From positions 1 to 52,495 of the forward strand of contig VGAE01000010.1 of the NCBI GenBank assembly GCA_016870975.1: 52,495 bases of DNA, in the 5' to 3' direction. A model generated the notes under the pieces. That model was not told the origin of the DNA and ran no database searches. It saw only the letters and a program-made list of their open reading frames with translations. Shown piece after piece: positions 25,184 through 34,533 of this stretch. The first letter of the stretch is position 1; every line of letters starts with the position of its first letter. Source of the DNA: Actinomycetota bacterium. Lineage in GTDB: Bacteria; Actinomycetota; Actinomycetes; Nanopelagicales; Nanopelagicaceae. Position numbers and translations under genes: made by a program.

Positions 25184-27337
25184 ATGGCAGAACGGTCATT
25201 CCTAGAAGAAGTTAAGAAATTGCGCACCGGCGCTGGTGAAGAGTTTGCTGGCGAAGGCATTCTGGCTGTAACTAAAGCGCTGCTTCAATCAGGAGTTTCT
25301 TATGTCGGTGGTTACCAAGGCGCACCTATTTCACACTTAATGGATGTTCTTGGTGACGCAAAAGAAATCTTGGATGAATTGGGTGTTCACTTTGAAAATA
25401 GCGCCTCTGAAGCAACTGCTGCCGCCTCTTTAGCTGCCTCAGTTCATTATCCACTGCGTGGCGCGATTACCTTTAAATCAACGGTGGGTACAAACGTTGC
25501 ATCTGATGCCTTAGCAAATTTAGCTTCTGGTGGCGTAACCGGTGGCGCTCTCATAATTGTTGGCGAAGATTACGGCGAAGGTTCCTCAATCATGCAAGAG
25601 CGTTCCCATGCATTTGCTATGAAATCTCAAATATGGTTGATGGACCCTAGGCCAAACCTAACTGCTATTGTCGATTCGGTAGAAAAAGGTTTTCAACTCT
25701 CTGAAATAAGTAACACTCCAGTTATGTTGGAATTGCGCCTTCGATCCTGCCATATGCATGGAAAATTTATTGCGAAAGAAAATATCACACCAGCTTTCAA
25801 GTTGAAGGATGCAATCGAAAATCCGAAGCAAGATCCAGCTCGAGTAGTTTTGCCGCCAGCTTCATTCGCTCATGAACAAGAGAAGATTCAGAAACGCTGG
25901 CCGGCTGCAGTTAAATTTATTAAAGACAATAAATTAAACGAATTTCTCAACGACGGTACGGAAGATATTGGAATCGCAGTCCAAGGCGGTCTCTACAACA
26001 TCGTAATTAGAGCGCTACAGCTACTAGGCCTCTCCGATGTTTACGGAAATACCAAGATTCCGCTTTATGTAATGAATGTGACTTATCCCGTTGTTGATGA
26101 TGAGATCGTCCAATTCGCCGCCAATAAGAAGGCATTTATTCTCGTAGAAGAAGGCCAACCCGACTACATCGAACAGAATCTTCATGCGGTTTTAAGACGC
26201 GCTGATGTCTCAACCAAGCTACACGGAAAAGATTTCCTCCCGGTCGCAGGCGAATACACACCGGCAGTGGTTACAAAGGGATTGCTTGAGTTCATTGCGA
26301 AATACCGCCCTAATTTGATTTCAAACGAAGAGGCTCTCCCCTCGGTTGTTAAACCAGCAGCCCCTCGCATCAAAGCGGAAAATATCCACGGCCGTCCACC
26401 TTCATTCTGTACCGGATGTCCAGAGCGACCTATCTTCACCGCGCTTAAACTTGCAGAGCGCGAGACTGGTAAACACCATGTCTCAGCAGATATTGGATGC
26501 CACCTCTTCTCGATTTTGCCGCCATTTAATATTGGAGCGACAACCATGGGATATGGCCTTGGTTCTGCTGGAGCTTCAGCTCTGCAATCAAAAGATACTG
26601 ATCGCGCAACCATTGCCTTTATGGGAGATGGTGGGTTCTGGCATAACGGCCTTACCTCAGGCATTGGAAATGATGTTTTCAATAAGAATGGAACGCTTAC
26701 AGTAGTTGTCGATAACGCATATTCGGCTGCCACCGGCGGTCAGGATCTGCTCTCGTCGAAAGCTGAAAATGAAATCCGTTCCACAAAACATCCAATTGAG
26801 CGTGCCGTTCGCGGTGTTGGAGTTAAATGGGCAAAGACGGTCACAAATACCTACAAGGTAAGCGAATTACGTGATTTGTTTATTGACGCTCTTAAGAAAA
26901 AGGATGATGAGCCAAAGGTGATAGTGGCGCAAAGTGAGTGCACCCTAAATCGCATGCGCCGTGAAAAACCAGCTATGGCTAAACGAATAAAGGAAGGTAA
27001 GCGCGTCGTTAAGGAGCGTTTCGGTATTGATCCTGAAACATGCACCGGAGATCATTCATGTATTCGTATTAATGGTTGCCCATCTTTGACTATTACTGAT
27101 AACCCAGATCCGATGAGGAAAGACCCCATCGCCACAATTCTTTCAAGTTGCGTAGGTTGTGGACTCTGCGGTGAAGCTGCTCACGCCGCAGTTCTCTGTC
27201 CCTCCTTTTATAAAACTGAAGTGATTTCAAATCCAGGTATCTGGGATAAGTTTAAACTAAGTATTAGAAAGTCAGTTATTTCAATTCTTCAGAACGGAAT
27301 TGATAAGCGATTAGCAAAGATTGAGGCTTATGCCTAA
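25184..27337 (+). CDS. iorA: Indolepyruvate:ferredoxin oxidoreductase-type alpha subunit
   Basis: 717 residues; AAGGGGAG precedes ATG 25184. The N-terminal pyrimidine-binding part carries YVGGYQGAPISH. The TPP-binding part carries GCHLFSILPPFNIGATTMGYG and GDGGFWHNG. The C-terminal ferredoxin-like region (about 607-680) has C-x5-C-x5-CP and C-x2-C-x2-C...CP clusters for two 4Fe-4S centres. IorAB oxidatively decarboxylates aryl pyruvates to aryl-acetyl-CoA and reduces ferredoxin. The Trp-related island makes indolepyruvate or another aromatic 2-oxo acid possible. No dedicated aminotransferase other than HisC is visible. Confidence 0.85.
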   Translation: MAERSFLEEVKKLRTGAGEEFAGEGILAVTKALLQSGVSYVGGYQGAPISHLMDVLGDAKEILDELGVHFENSASEATAAASLAASVHYPLRGAITFKSTVGTNVASDALANLASGGVTGGALIIVGEDYGEGSSIMQERSHAFAMKSQIWLMDPRPNLTAIVDSVEKGFQLSEISNTPVMLELRLRSCHMHGKFIAKENITPAFKLKDAIENPKQDPARVVLPPASFAHEQEKIQKRWPAAVKFIKDNKLNEFLNDGTEDIGIAVQGGLYNIVIRALQLLGLSDVYGNTKIPLYVMNVTYPVVDDEIVQFAANKKAFILVEEGQPDYIEQNLHAVLRRADVSTKLHGKDFLPVAGEYTPAVVTKGLLEFIAKYRPNLISNEEALPSVVKPAAPRIKAENIHGRPPSFCTGCPERPIFTALKLAERETGKHHVSADIGCHLFSILPPFNIGATTMGYGLGSAGASALQSKDTDRATIAFMGDGGFWHNGLTSGIGNDVFNKNGTLTVVVDNAYSAATGGQDLLSSKAENEIRSTKHPIERAVRGVGVKWAKTVTNTYKVSELRDLFIDALKKKDDEPKVIVAQSECTLNRMRREKPAMAKRIKEGKRVVKERFGIDPETCTGDHSCIRINGCPSLTITDNPDPMRKDPIATILSSCVGCGLCGEAAHAAVLCPSFYKTEVISNPGIWDKFKLSIRKSVISILQNGIDKRLAKIEAYA

Positions 27338-28904
27338 GAATTCGCGACCGATAACAATGGCAATCGTCGCGATGGGTGGAGAAGGCGGCGGAGTTCTTGC
27401 TGATTGGGCAGTCGACTTGGCTGAAAAGAGGGGTTACTGGGCTCAAGCCACTTCGGTTCCAGGCGTTGCTCAGCGAACTGGTTCAACCATTTATTACTTG
27501 GAATTTATGGAAAATGATGTATCGGGTCGAGAGCCAATTCTTTCAACCATGCCCACTCCAGGTGAAGTCGACATAGTCCTAGCCTCAGAATTGATGGAGG
27601 CAGGTCGAGCAGTTTTTAGAGGTCTCGTAACGCCTGATGTAACAACTTTAATTACTTCGACAAACCGTATGTATTCCATGCAAGAAAAGACGGCAATGGG
27701 CGACGGTCGAATATCTTCAGAGGAAATATTGGAATCTTGTGAAGCGGCGAGTAAGAGATTTATCGGTGACGATTTTGCCAAAGTAGCTGAGGAGTCTGGA
27801 ACTGTCATCTCGGCCTCTTTATTTGGTGCGCTGGCTAGTTCCCAAGCGCTACCTTGGTCAAAAGAAGATTTCATCGCAGCGGTGGAGCGAAGCGGCGTTG
27901 GAGTTGCTAATTCACTTAAAGCATTTGAGCGATCCTTCGAAATGGCTAAAGCACCAAAGAAAACTAAATCAACTCCAGTTGCAATCGAAATTGGCAAGCG
28001 ACCAGAAGAGTCGAAACCAACTGGCCTATCACCGCAGGAAGAGTTGGCATTAATTAGCAATCCCGCCTCCGGCGTGGGACCTGCGCTACGTGAATTAGCG
28101 GAGAGAATCAAATCTGAATTTCCTGAACCAGTGAGAATTATGTTGGTTCATGGCATTAAGCGTTGCGCTGAATACCAGGATGTTAAATATGCCTCTCAAT
28201 ATTTAGATAGATTGGCGCGCATAAAGGATCGAGATGAGAAACTCGGCGACGGTAGATACCAATTGCTCACTGAGGTAGCACGATATACCGCACTCTGGAT
28301 GACATACGAGGACACAATCCGCGTCGCAGATCTCAAAGCGAGAAGAAGACGATTTGATCGAGTTAGAAAAGAAGCTAGAGCAAATGATAATCAGATCACT
28401 CAAGTGCGAGAATTCTTCCATCCTGGTGTTGAGGAGATAACAGATACTCTCCCCGGCCCAATTGGACGCGCGATTCTAAAATCCAATTACGCAACAAGAA
28501 TCATCGAAAGAGTTACTAGAGATGGACTTAGGTTACACACGACATCCCTACATGGTTATCTACTTTTATATACCCTTTCCAGATTGCGCCCCTTGAGAAG
28601 GCGCTCGCTCAGGTTTTCACTAGAGCAAAATAGAATTGATACCTGGCTAGACCAGGTTTTTGATACTGCAAATGAGGATTACAACCTTGCGGTAGAAATT
28701 GCAGAAACGGCTAATGTAATAAAAGGATACGGCGATACGCATAAAAATGGTCTCAATAATTTCAATTCAATAATGCGAGAGGTAAATCAACTTAGAGCCA
28801 AGAAAGATTCTGGAGCCGCTTTACATATTGCTTCGCTGAGACAGGCAGCTCTCGCCGATGAGAGTGGCGCAAAATTGCGAGCTCTGCTCTCAACCTCTGC
28901 TTGA
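27330..28904 (+). CDS. iorB: Indolepyruvate oxidoreductase beta-family subunit with long C-terminal domain
   Basis: ATG 27330 overlaps the iorA stop by 8 nt, so translation is coupled. 524 residues, much longer than classical IorB (about 200). The first 200 residues hold the gamma-type domain (VAMGGEGGGVLADWAVDLA, TSVPGVAQRTGST). The rest is a mostly helical Arg-rich domain (EFPEPVRIMLVHGIKRCAEYQD) matching the extended IorB family annotated with DUF6537. The function of the extension is unknown. The 3' end overlaps the convergent livM by 15 nt. Confidence 0.85.
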   Translation: MPKNSRPITMAIVAMGGEGGGVLADWAVDLAEKRGYWAQATSVPGVAQRTGSTIYYLEFMENDVSGREPILSTMPTPGEVDIVLASELMEAGRAVFRGLVTPDVTTLITSTNRMYSMQEKTAMGDGRISSEEILESCEAASKRFIGDDFAKVAEESGTVISASLFGALASSQALPWSKEDFIAAVERSGVGVANSLKAFERSFEMAKAPKKTKSTPVAIEIGKRPEESKPTGLSPQEELALISNPASGVGPALRELAERIKSEFPEPVRIMLVHGIKRCAEYQDVKYASQYLDRLARIKDRDEKLGDGRYQLLTEVARYTALWMTYEDTIRVADLKARRRRFDRVRKEARANDNQITQVREFFHPGVEEITDTLPGPIGRAILKSNYATRIIERVTRDGLRLHTTSLHGYLLLYTLSRLRPLRRRSLRFSLEQNRIDTWLDQVFDTANEDYNLAVEIAETANVIKGYGDTHKNGLNNFNSIMREVNQLRAKKDSGAALHIASLRQAALADESGAKLRALLSTSA

Positions 28905-29939
28905 TTTTGAACTTGTCAGTTTTGGAATTTTGAATTCTCGCCCGCCAGTCAATCCCGCAAATCGCCAGAGCAATATTCCTACAAGACTTCCAGCAATTAT
29001 CAAGGAGCGGGCACCGTTGGGAAGATCAAATTGAATTCCGAGCACTGATTTTCCCTGCTCCCAGAGCAAAAGTATTTGGCCAACCGCTGTTACGACAAGA
29101 GTGCCTACGACCGCACCCCAAAGACTTGCTGAGCCACCGATCACAAGCATCGCGAGAGTTATAAAAGTGAAGACTAGGTAATAGTCCTGGACCTGCCACG
29201 TACCAGCAACATGTACATACATTGCTCCCGATATGCCTGCTAACGCTCCAGAAATAGTAAATGCGATCCAGCGAACTCTTTGAATACTTACTCCTAGAGC
29301 GGGAGCTGCAAGAAGATCTTCGCGGCTAGAGCGCAGACTGCGAGCCGTTGGAGAAATATTAAAAAAGTAAACTATGACAATCACTAGAAGTGCTAGAGCT
29401 AACGGCTCATAGATTCCAGAGAATTTTGGAACTGCCGGAAGCGCTTGCGAACCTGGACCAAACGTTATGTTGTTAAAAAAGAAGTTATACGAAAAACCAA
29501 GTAAGGCAAAAGTCGCAATTCCGGCTGCGAGTCCATTCAAGCGCATCAAGAAGGCTCCGGTAATCGCAGCAATCAGGGCGCCGACCAAAGCTCCGGCAAT
29601 TATGGAAACGTATAGATTTAATTTGAATCCGACCAGTGGTTCCCATAAATCTTGAAGGGCGAGCGCGTTTCCTTTGACTCTTTCACTGGCGGTGCTCATG
29701 CCAGAAATCCAAGCTCCTGCCATAGCAAATGCTCCGTGACCAAAGGAGAGAACTCCAGAATTTCCAACAAAAATTTGTAAGGCTAGAACCATAACCATGT
29801 TGCAGAGTGCAAACTGAACAGCTAACTGCAAACTTGCCGAGATAGCTCCCACTCCAATAGAAAGTAGAATTACGGTTGCGAGGGGTCCGAGAAGTTCTTC
29901 GGATTTAAATCGAGTAAGTCCCAGTAACTTTTGATTCAT
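28890..29939 (-). CDS. livM: Branched-chain-type ABC transporter permease (system 1)
   Basis: 349 residues with eight to ten membrane helices. GNSGVLSFGHGAFAMAGAW and the EAA-like loop SLRSSREDLLAAPALGVSIQRVR identify LivM. It forms the translocation pore with LivH and is driven by the LivG and LivF ATPases. Last gene of the minus-strand transporter operon; ATG overlaps the livH stop by one base. The substrate is likely an amino acid or aromatic compound related to Trp or kynurenine, judged from context only. Confidence 0.88.
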   Translation of the reverse strand: MNQKLLGLTRFKSEELLGPLATVILLSIGVGAISASLQLAVQFALCNMVMVLALQIFVGNSGVLSFGHGAFAMAGAWISGMSTASERVKGNALALQDLWEPLVGFKLNLYVSIIAGALVGALIAAITGAFLMRLNGLAAGIATFALLGFSYNFFFNNITFGPGSQALPAVPKFSGIYEPLALALLVIVIVYFFNISPTARSLRSSREDLLAAPALGVSIQRVRWIAFTISGALAGISGAMYVHVAGTWQVQDYYLVFTFITLAMLVIGGSASLWGAVVGTLVVTAVGQILLLWEQGKSVLGIQFDLPNGARSLIIAGSLVGILLWRFAGLTGGREFKIPKLTSSKSSRG

Positions 29940-30808
29940 CAGACTCGCTCCATTTCATTTCCTTTAGAAAGCAATCCACCCGGTCTGACCAAAAGAATAA
30001 TGACAACCGCAAGGAAGAGGTACGAGTAGGCATAAACCCGAGCGTTGCCAAGGAAGGTATTGAGAATGCTGAGAATAAAACCAACAATAAAGCCACCAAG
30101 AGCGGCTCCGCGAAGCGATGAAATTCCACCAATCACAATCCCAACTAGAGCCAAAATAGTTATGTTCAAACCAAACATAGGATCAACTTGAGGATTTTCA
30201 ACTACCAATATAAAACCCACAAAAGCAGCCAAGATTCCAGATATGGCAAATGCGGAACCTATTAATCGATTAGAGCGAACCCCTAAAAGTCTTGAGGTTT
30301 TAAAGTCCGTCGCTGCGGCGCGAAGTTGCAATCCAAGATTGGTTTGCTCTACTAGAAAGCCCATTGCCAGAAGTATCGCGACCGTTAGTCCAACTGTGAC
30401 GATACTTGAGACAGTTATATTCAGTCCGGCAATCTCAGATGACCCAGTCATCCACGGCGCAACTGCTGCAGACCTCGGCAAGGCGCCAAAGATTAATTCA
30501 AATGATTTTTGTAGACCTACCGAAAGACCAAAAGAAGCAATCAGCATAATGGCTGGACCGGTACCGCGTAACCTGCGATAGATTGTCAATTCGGTAAGTA
30601 TTGCAAGTAGTGCTGCAGTTAAAGCGGCGATACCGAAAGAAACAATTAGAGGTAAATCGTTAGTTACAACTATGACATATGCGGAAATAGTGATTAATTC
30701 AGCATGTGCAAAATTCACAAGACGCATCACGCCAAAGACGAGCCCCAGACCAAGGGCGGCTAACGCATAAGTGCCGCCGAGAGATATCGCATCAAGAAAT
30801 GGTTGCAT
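29939..30808 (-). CDS. livH: Branched-chain-type ABC transporter permease (system 1)
   Basis: 289 residues; GGTYALAALGLGLVFGVMRLVNFAHAELITI is reduced here to its hallmark core NFAHAE at the N-terminus, with LRAAATDFKTSRLLGVRSNR as the cytoplasmic coupling loop and SSLRGAALGGFIVG near the end. LivH-type membrane subunit, partner of LivM. It overlaps both operon neighbours by a single base (TAATG type junctions), so expression is tightly coupled. Confidence 0.88.
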   Translation of the reverse strand: MQPFLDAISLGGTYALAALGLGLVFGVMRLVNFAHAELITISAYVIVVTNDLPLIVSFGIAALTAALLAILTELTIYRRLRGTGPAIMLIASFGLSVGLQKSFELIFGALPRSAAVAPWMTGSSEIAGLNITVSSIVTVGLTVAILLAMGFLVEQTNLGLQLRAAATDFKTSRLLGVRSNRLIGSAFAISGILAAFVGFILVVENPQVDPMFGLNITILALVGIVIGGISSLRGAALGGFIVGFILSILNTFLGNARVYAYSYLFLAVVIILLVRPGGLLSKGNEMERV

Positions 30809-31524
30809 TATGAATTCGCTCCAAAATAAGCTCGACGTAAACCTTCTTCATCTTTCGCAGATTCAGGTGTGAGACTTGCTTGAATTTTTCCAGCGCGCAG
30901 AATCAATGTCTTATTGGCAAAGGCCGTTACGAGATGTGCTCGTTGTTCCACGATTACAACTGAAGTTCCTGAGGCAGTAATTTCTCTCAATTTTGAGAAG
31001 ACATCTGCGATAACCGTAGGTGCGAGACCAAGCGAAGGTTCATCAAGTAGGAGAACTTTCGGATCAGCAACTAGCGCTCGTGCAATCGCAAGCTGTTGCT
31101 GCTGTCCGCCGGAGAGCATTCCCGCTTGGTAGTCAGCATGGGTGTTGAGAACGGGAAAGAGTGATTTCACTTGTTCAACCGCAGCTTTCGCTGACGACTT
31201 ATCACGCCGTCCAGTCAATCCCAACATTAGATTTTCTGTAACAGTTAATCCACTAAAGATTTGTCGGCCTTCTGGAACTAGCGACAACCCAAGCCTCACA
31301 ATATCTTCTGGCTTATTGCCAGTTATTGAGGCTCCTTGCAAATTTACCTCTCCCGATTTGGTAGTTATCTCACCAGCAATGGTTTTGAGTAGCGTTGATT
31401 TTCCTGCTCCATTAGGTCCAACAATTCCCAAAGATTCTCCTGCCTCCAATGTAAACGAAATTCCAAAGAGAACATCAACCTTTCCGTAGCCAGACTTAAG
31501 ATCTCGGACATCTAATATTGCCAT
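30808..31524 (-). CDS. livF: Branched-chain-type ABC transporter ATPase (system 1)
   Basis: 238 residues. Walker A GPNGAGKST, signature LSGGQQQQLAIARAL, Walker B LLLDEPSLGL and switch His (rather unusually VEQRAH) define an ABC ATPase. Position after LivG and the short length match LivF. It energises uptake through LivHM at the inner face of the membrane. Confidence 0.9.
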   Translation of the reverse strand: MAILDVRDLKSGYGKVDVLFGISFTLEAGESLGIVGPNGAGKSTLLKTIAGEITTKSGEVNLQGASITGNKPEDIVRLGLSLVPEGRQIFSGLTVTENLMLGLTGRRDKSSAKAAVEQVKSLFPVLNTHADYQAGMLSGGQQQQLAIARALVADPKVLLLDEPSLGLAPTVIADVFSKLREITASGTSVVIVEQRAHLVTAFANKTLILRAGKIQASLTPESAKDEEGLRRAYFGANS

Positions 31525-32264
31525 TAGTTGACCTTCCCAAATGTAGCGTCGCCAAGATAGGCACTCTTTACTTCTGAATCAGTAAGAGCGTCTTGTGGCG
31601 TTCCATTAAAAATAATTACACCTGTCGCCAGAACAATGACGCGATCGCATGCTTCAGCAACGAGTCCTACATTGTGATCAACTAAAAACATTCCGCAACC
31701 TATATTATTTCTAATTGTCGCAAGCGCTTCTAGAACTCCTGGTACTTCACTTTCATTAAGACCAGCTGCGGGCTCATCCATTATTAGATACTTTGGTTGT
31801 GAAGCGACCGCACGAGCAAGACCAACCAAACGCGCATTTCCATGGCTAAGACTTCCGGCTTGCTGGCTCGTGAGTTTTCCTAAACCCAAAATTTCAATAA
31901 TTGATCTCGCACGCTCTTCTGCCACCTTACGAGATTCGCCGACTCCGAGAGCCCCTAGCGCGATATTTTCAGCTACTGTCAAAGAGTTAAAGAGTCTTCC
32001 GGACTGGAAAGTGCGAGCAATTCCGGCTCGAGCACGCTTATCTGGAGATAAGTTGTCGAGTGGAACGCCATCGGTAGTGACTGTTCCACCATCTTGTTTT
32101 TCGTATCCGGCCACAATATTTATTAGCGTGGTCTTACCGGCGCCATTAGGCCCAAGCAGTCCAACAGTTTCTCGAGGTTTGATGTTGATAGAAACATTAT
32201 CTAGAACCTGGAGCGCGCCGAACGCTTTACTAATCTCACGAGCACTAAAACCCTGATGGAGCAA
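31524..32264 (-). CDS. livG: Branched-chain-type ABC transporter ATPase (system 1)
   Basis: 246 residues; Walker A GPNGAGKTT, the LivG-typical ARTFQSGRLF and Walker B YLIMDEPAAGL. The ABC signature is divergent (LSHGNARL, not LSYGxQR). The start is TTG 32264, supported by GGAGAGGG 8 nt before it; no ATG or GTG is available nearby. It is first in the permease/ATPase segment, behind the hairpin that separates it from the binding-protein gene. Confidence 0.88.
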   Translation of the reverse strand: MLHQGFSAREISKAFGALQVLDNVSINIKPRETVGLLGPNGAGKTTLINIVAGYEKQDGGTVTTDGVPLDNLSPDKRARAGIARTFQSGRLFNSLTVAENIALGALGVGESRKVAEERARSIIEILGLGKLTSQQAGSLSHGNARLVGLARAVASQPKYLIMDEPAAGLNESEVPGVLEALATIRNNIGCGMFLVDHNVGLVAEACDRVIVLATGVIIFNGTPQDALTDSEVKSAYLGDATFGKVN

Positions 32265-32334
32265 TTAATTGGTCCCTCTCCACTTGAAAGTCTCACTTTA
32301 AAATAATTGAGACTCGAGTTGCATTAAGTATAAA

Positions 32335-32371
32335 GAACGGGGCGCACCGCTATTCTGCGGGCGCCCCGTTC
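32335..32371 (-). terminator. Strong hairpin between binding-protein and livG genes
   Basis: GAACGGGGCGC and GCGCCCCGTTC pair, extended inside by CCGC/GCGG with one bulged A and a 6-nt loop, giving about 15 bp. On the minus strand it is followed by TTCTTTATACTT. It lies 25 nt after the binding-protein stop and probably stops most transcripts, allowing partial read-through into livGFHM. It may also protect the upstream mRNA 3' end. Confidence 0.82.
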
Positions 32372-32395
32372 ATCGCTAATTGCGACTATTTACCC

Positions 32396-33601
32396 TTATA
32401 GAACTGGCTTTTCAGCAGCTCGGTATTCCACGAATTGGTGCTTGCCACCATTGACAGTAATGACAGCCATTGGTCGCTTCACGTTTACGTGAAGATCAGG
32501 TGTAAATGAGGTAGGACCTGCTGTTAGGTCCTCATTATCGAACTTGTTGAACTCTGCTGAAAGAGCTGCACCGTCAAATGACTTCGCGCGCTCCGCAGCA
32601 AGTTTGAAAGCTTCGATTGTTGAAGCACCGGTAATTAGACCACCTGTTGCAGCATCCTGACCTGTCTTCTCTTTGAAAGCAGCAAGCAGGTTTACTACCT
32701 TTTCATTTGGGTCATCGCCGAATACTGATGCGTAAGTGACGGTGTAGAAGTTGCTTAGGTTTGGAACTGCTCCAAGCCAGAAAGCGCCATCCATACCGAA
32801 TCCGGAAATGACCGGAGTTTGTACACCAGCGTTACGAATCGCTGCTAGCGCTTGTGCGCCACCACCAGGATATGAGCAGAGTGCAATTACGTCTGCGCCA
32901 TCCTTCTTAGCGTTTGCAACTTGAGCCGTTACTGGCTTATCAAGTGCTCCTGCTTGAGTTTGAGAGAACTGTTGAACAGACTTAATGGTCCCACCAAGTT
33001 CTGTGTAACGAGATTCGAATGCATCGCACTGTGAAGTTGTGTATGCAATTGACATATCTTTGAACAAAGTTGCGGTCTTGCCGAGTGCTTCGAAAGCATA
33101 CTCAGCCATAATTGCAGCTTCGCCTGGTACCGCAGATCCCATTGAATAACCGAGATCAAGTCCATTGTCTGGACTCATTGCAGTTGAACCAACGCAAGGC
33201 GCTACAACTAGTACGCCTGCGTCATTTGCGACCTGCGATGACTTCGCATTGATGTCATAGTCACAAGTAACTAGCAGCAACTTCGCACCCTTGGCAATTA
33301 AATCTGTTGCAATTTGTTGTCCCTTATCAGGATTTGTTTCAGTATCAACTGCCTCGAGGACAACCTGGCAACCATTTATGCCGCCTTCGGCATTGATCTT
33401 ATCTACAGCAATTTGCGCAGTAATGAGTGCTGGACCATCAAACGGTGACATAAAACCAGTCTGGGCCATGGCAGCGCCGATCAAAACCGGCTCGGTGCAA
33501 TCAGTAGCTTCTTCGCTGCTATTAGATGAGCAACCAGTAAGCCCTGCAAGTACAAGCAATAGCGCAGAGATTTTGATTGCGAATCTCTTAGTCTCTTTCA
33601 T
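32396..33601 (-). CDS. ABC transporter substrate-binding lipoprotein (system 1)
   Basis: 401 residues. A signal peptide ends in the lipobox LTGC, so the mature protein is membrane-anchored on the outer face. VLIGAAMAQTGFMSPFDGP and KINAEGGINGCQV are typical of type 1 periplasmic binding proteins for branched-chain amino acids and related ligands (LivK-like). GGAG lies 5 nt before the ATG. Probably captures the imported substrate for the livGFHM proteins. Ligand not readable from the sequence; Trp or kynurenine is suggested by the neighbouring genes. Confidence 0.9.
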   Translation of the reverse strand: MKETKRFAIKISALLLVLAGLTGCSSNSSEEATDCTEPVLIGAAMAQTGFMSPFDGPALITAQIAVDKINAEGGINGCQVVLEAVDTETNPDKGQQIATDLIAKGAKLLLVTCDYDINAKSSQVANDAGVLVVAPCVGSTAMSPDNGLDLGYSMGSAVPGEAAIMAEYAFEALGKTATLFKDMSIAYTTSQCDAFESRYTELGGTIKSVQQFSQTQAGALDKPVTAQVANAKKDGADVIALCSYPGGGAQALAAIRNAGVQTPVISGFGMDGAFWLGAVPNLSNFYTVTYASVFGDDPNEKVVNLLAAFKEKTGQDAATGGLITGASTIEAFKLAAERAKSFDGAALSAEFNKFDNEDLTAGPTSFTPDLHVNVKRPMAVITVNGGKHQFVEYRAAEKPVL

Positions 33602-33674
33602 CGACTCTCCTTTGAGTTAGTTGAACGCACAAATCGATTTAGCGCGCTCCTTACGGACCGCTGCAGAGTTTTGA

Positions 33675-33708
33675 GCTCTAGGCGGATGACTTATCCTCGC
33701 CCTAGAGC
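33675..33708. promoter_or_regulatory. Imperfect palindrome upstream of tryptophan 2,3-dioxygenase
   Basis: GCTCTAGGCG (33675-33684) and CGCCCTAGAGC (33698-33708) are inverted, differing by one extra G, and are separated by 13 nt. The site lies between the divergent binding-protein and tryptophan-dioxygenase genes, a natural place for an operator responding to Trp or kynurenine. A leader hairpin is the alternative. Confidence 0.45.
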
Positions 33709-33804
33709 GCGACCAGGTCAATGTTTGCCCGAGGTGATTCTTATCAAAGGGTTGCGCTCTCACGCCTGAATCAGGTTTATCAGGCCCTAGGAGGGCGCAG
33801 AGCG

Positions 33805-34530
33805 TTGAAGTATTCTGATGCTATGTCATACGGCGCGGATCAAATACTGACGGGTCAGGGAAATAGCGATTACGAGCGCTATATAAGAACGGTTGATTTA
33901 CTCAAACTACAACCGGAGCCAGATAGTTGGAAGCATCGAGACGAATTGTTGTTTACTATCGTTCATCAATCCTCCGAGCTTTGGTTGAAATTAGCGGTCG
34001 CGGAATGTGATGAAATCGTTATCAAACTTAAGTCTGGAGATATCCTGGCAGCACTTCGTTTGATGCCACGAATTCCACTCTGCATCACGAATGCGACCAT
34101 TGCCTTGGACATGTTGGAGCAGATGTCGCCATGGGACTATCAACAAGTTCGCCGGGCGCTCGGTCATGGCTCAGGTTTTGACTCGCCTGGTTTTAACGCA
34201 ATCCGCAGAGCAATTCCAAAATTGGGAGTCGAATTCTTCAGAATCTTAAATGAAGCAAAGATCACGCTGCTTCAAATGTATGTCAATCATGAGAAGCATG
34301 ATGAGATCTATCGACTTGCTGAATCGCTCGTTGAAATTGATGAGCGACTTATTACCTGGAGAGCGCGCCATTTCAAGGTTGTTGAGCGCAGCATTGGGCT
34401 ACATGTCTCTGGAACTCAGGGCACGCCGGTCGAAGTTATCGGAAAGTTAAGGGATAAGACTTTCTTTCCAGAATTTTGGGATGTCCGAACCGAGATTACA
34501 AATTACGCACTATCCGAAGAGAATAAATAA
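33805..34530 (+). CDS. kynA: Tryptophan 2,3-dioxygenase
   Basis: TTG 33805 is preferred: GGAGGG lies 9 nt before it, and it starts shortly before MSYG, the usual TDO beginning. ATG 33823 and ATG 33721 are alternatives. About 241 residues. RDELLFTIVHQSSELWLKL, LGHGSGFDSPGF and RARHFKVVERSIG match the heme dioxygenase: substrate-pocket residues, the GSGF-SPGF loop, and the proximal heme His in RH. The enzyme converts L-tryptophan and O2 to N-formylkynurenine in the cytoplasm. It is the first step of the island's proposed pathway and stands as a single plus-strand gene. Confidence 0.93.
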   Translation: MKYSDAMSYGADQILTGQGNSDYERYIRTVDLLKLQPEPDSWKHRDELLFTIVHQSSELWLKLAVAECDEIVIKLKSGDILAALRLMPRIPLCITNATIALDMLEQMSPWDYQQVRRALGHGSGFDSPGFNAIRRAIPKLGVEFFRILNEAKITLLQMYVNHEKHDEIYRLAESLVEIDERLITWRARHFKVVERSIGLHVSGTQGTPVEVIGKLRDKTFFPEFWDVRTEITNYALSEENK

Positions 34531-34533
34531 CCG

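Noticed and set aside
33721-33804. Tryptophan dioxygenase starting at ATG 33721
   Set aside because: The added 28 residues have atypical codons and match no TDO N-terminus I know, while TTG 33805 has a good GGAGGG site; not fully excluded.
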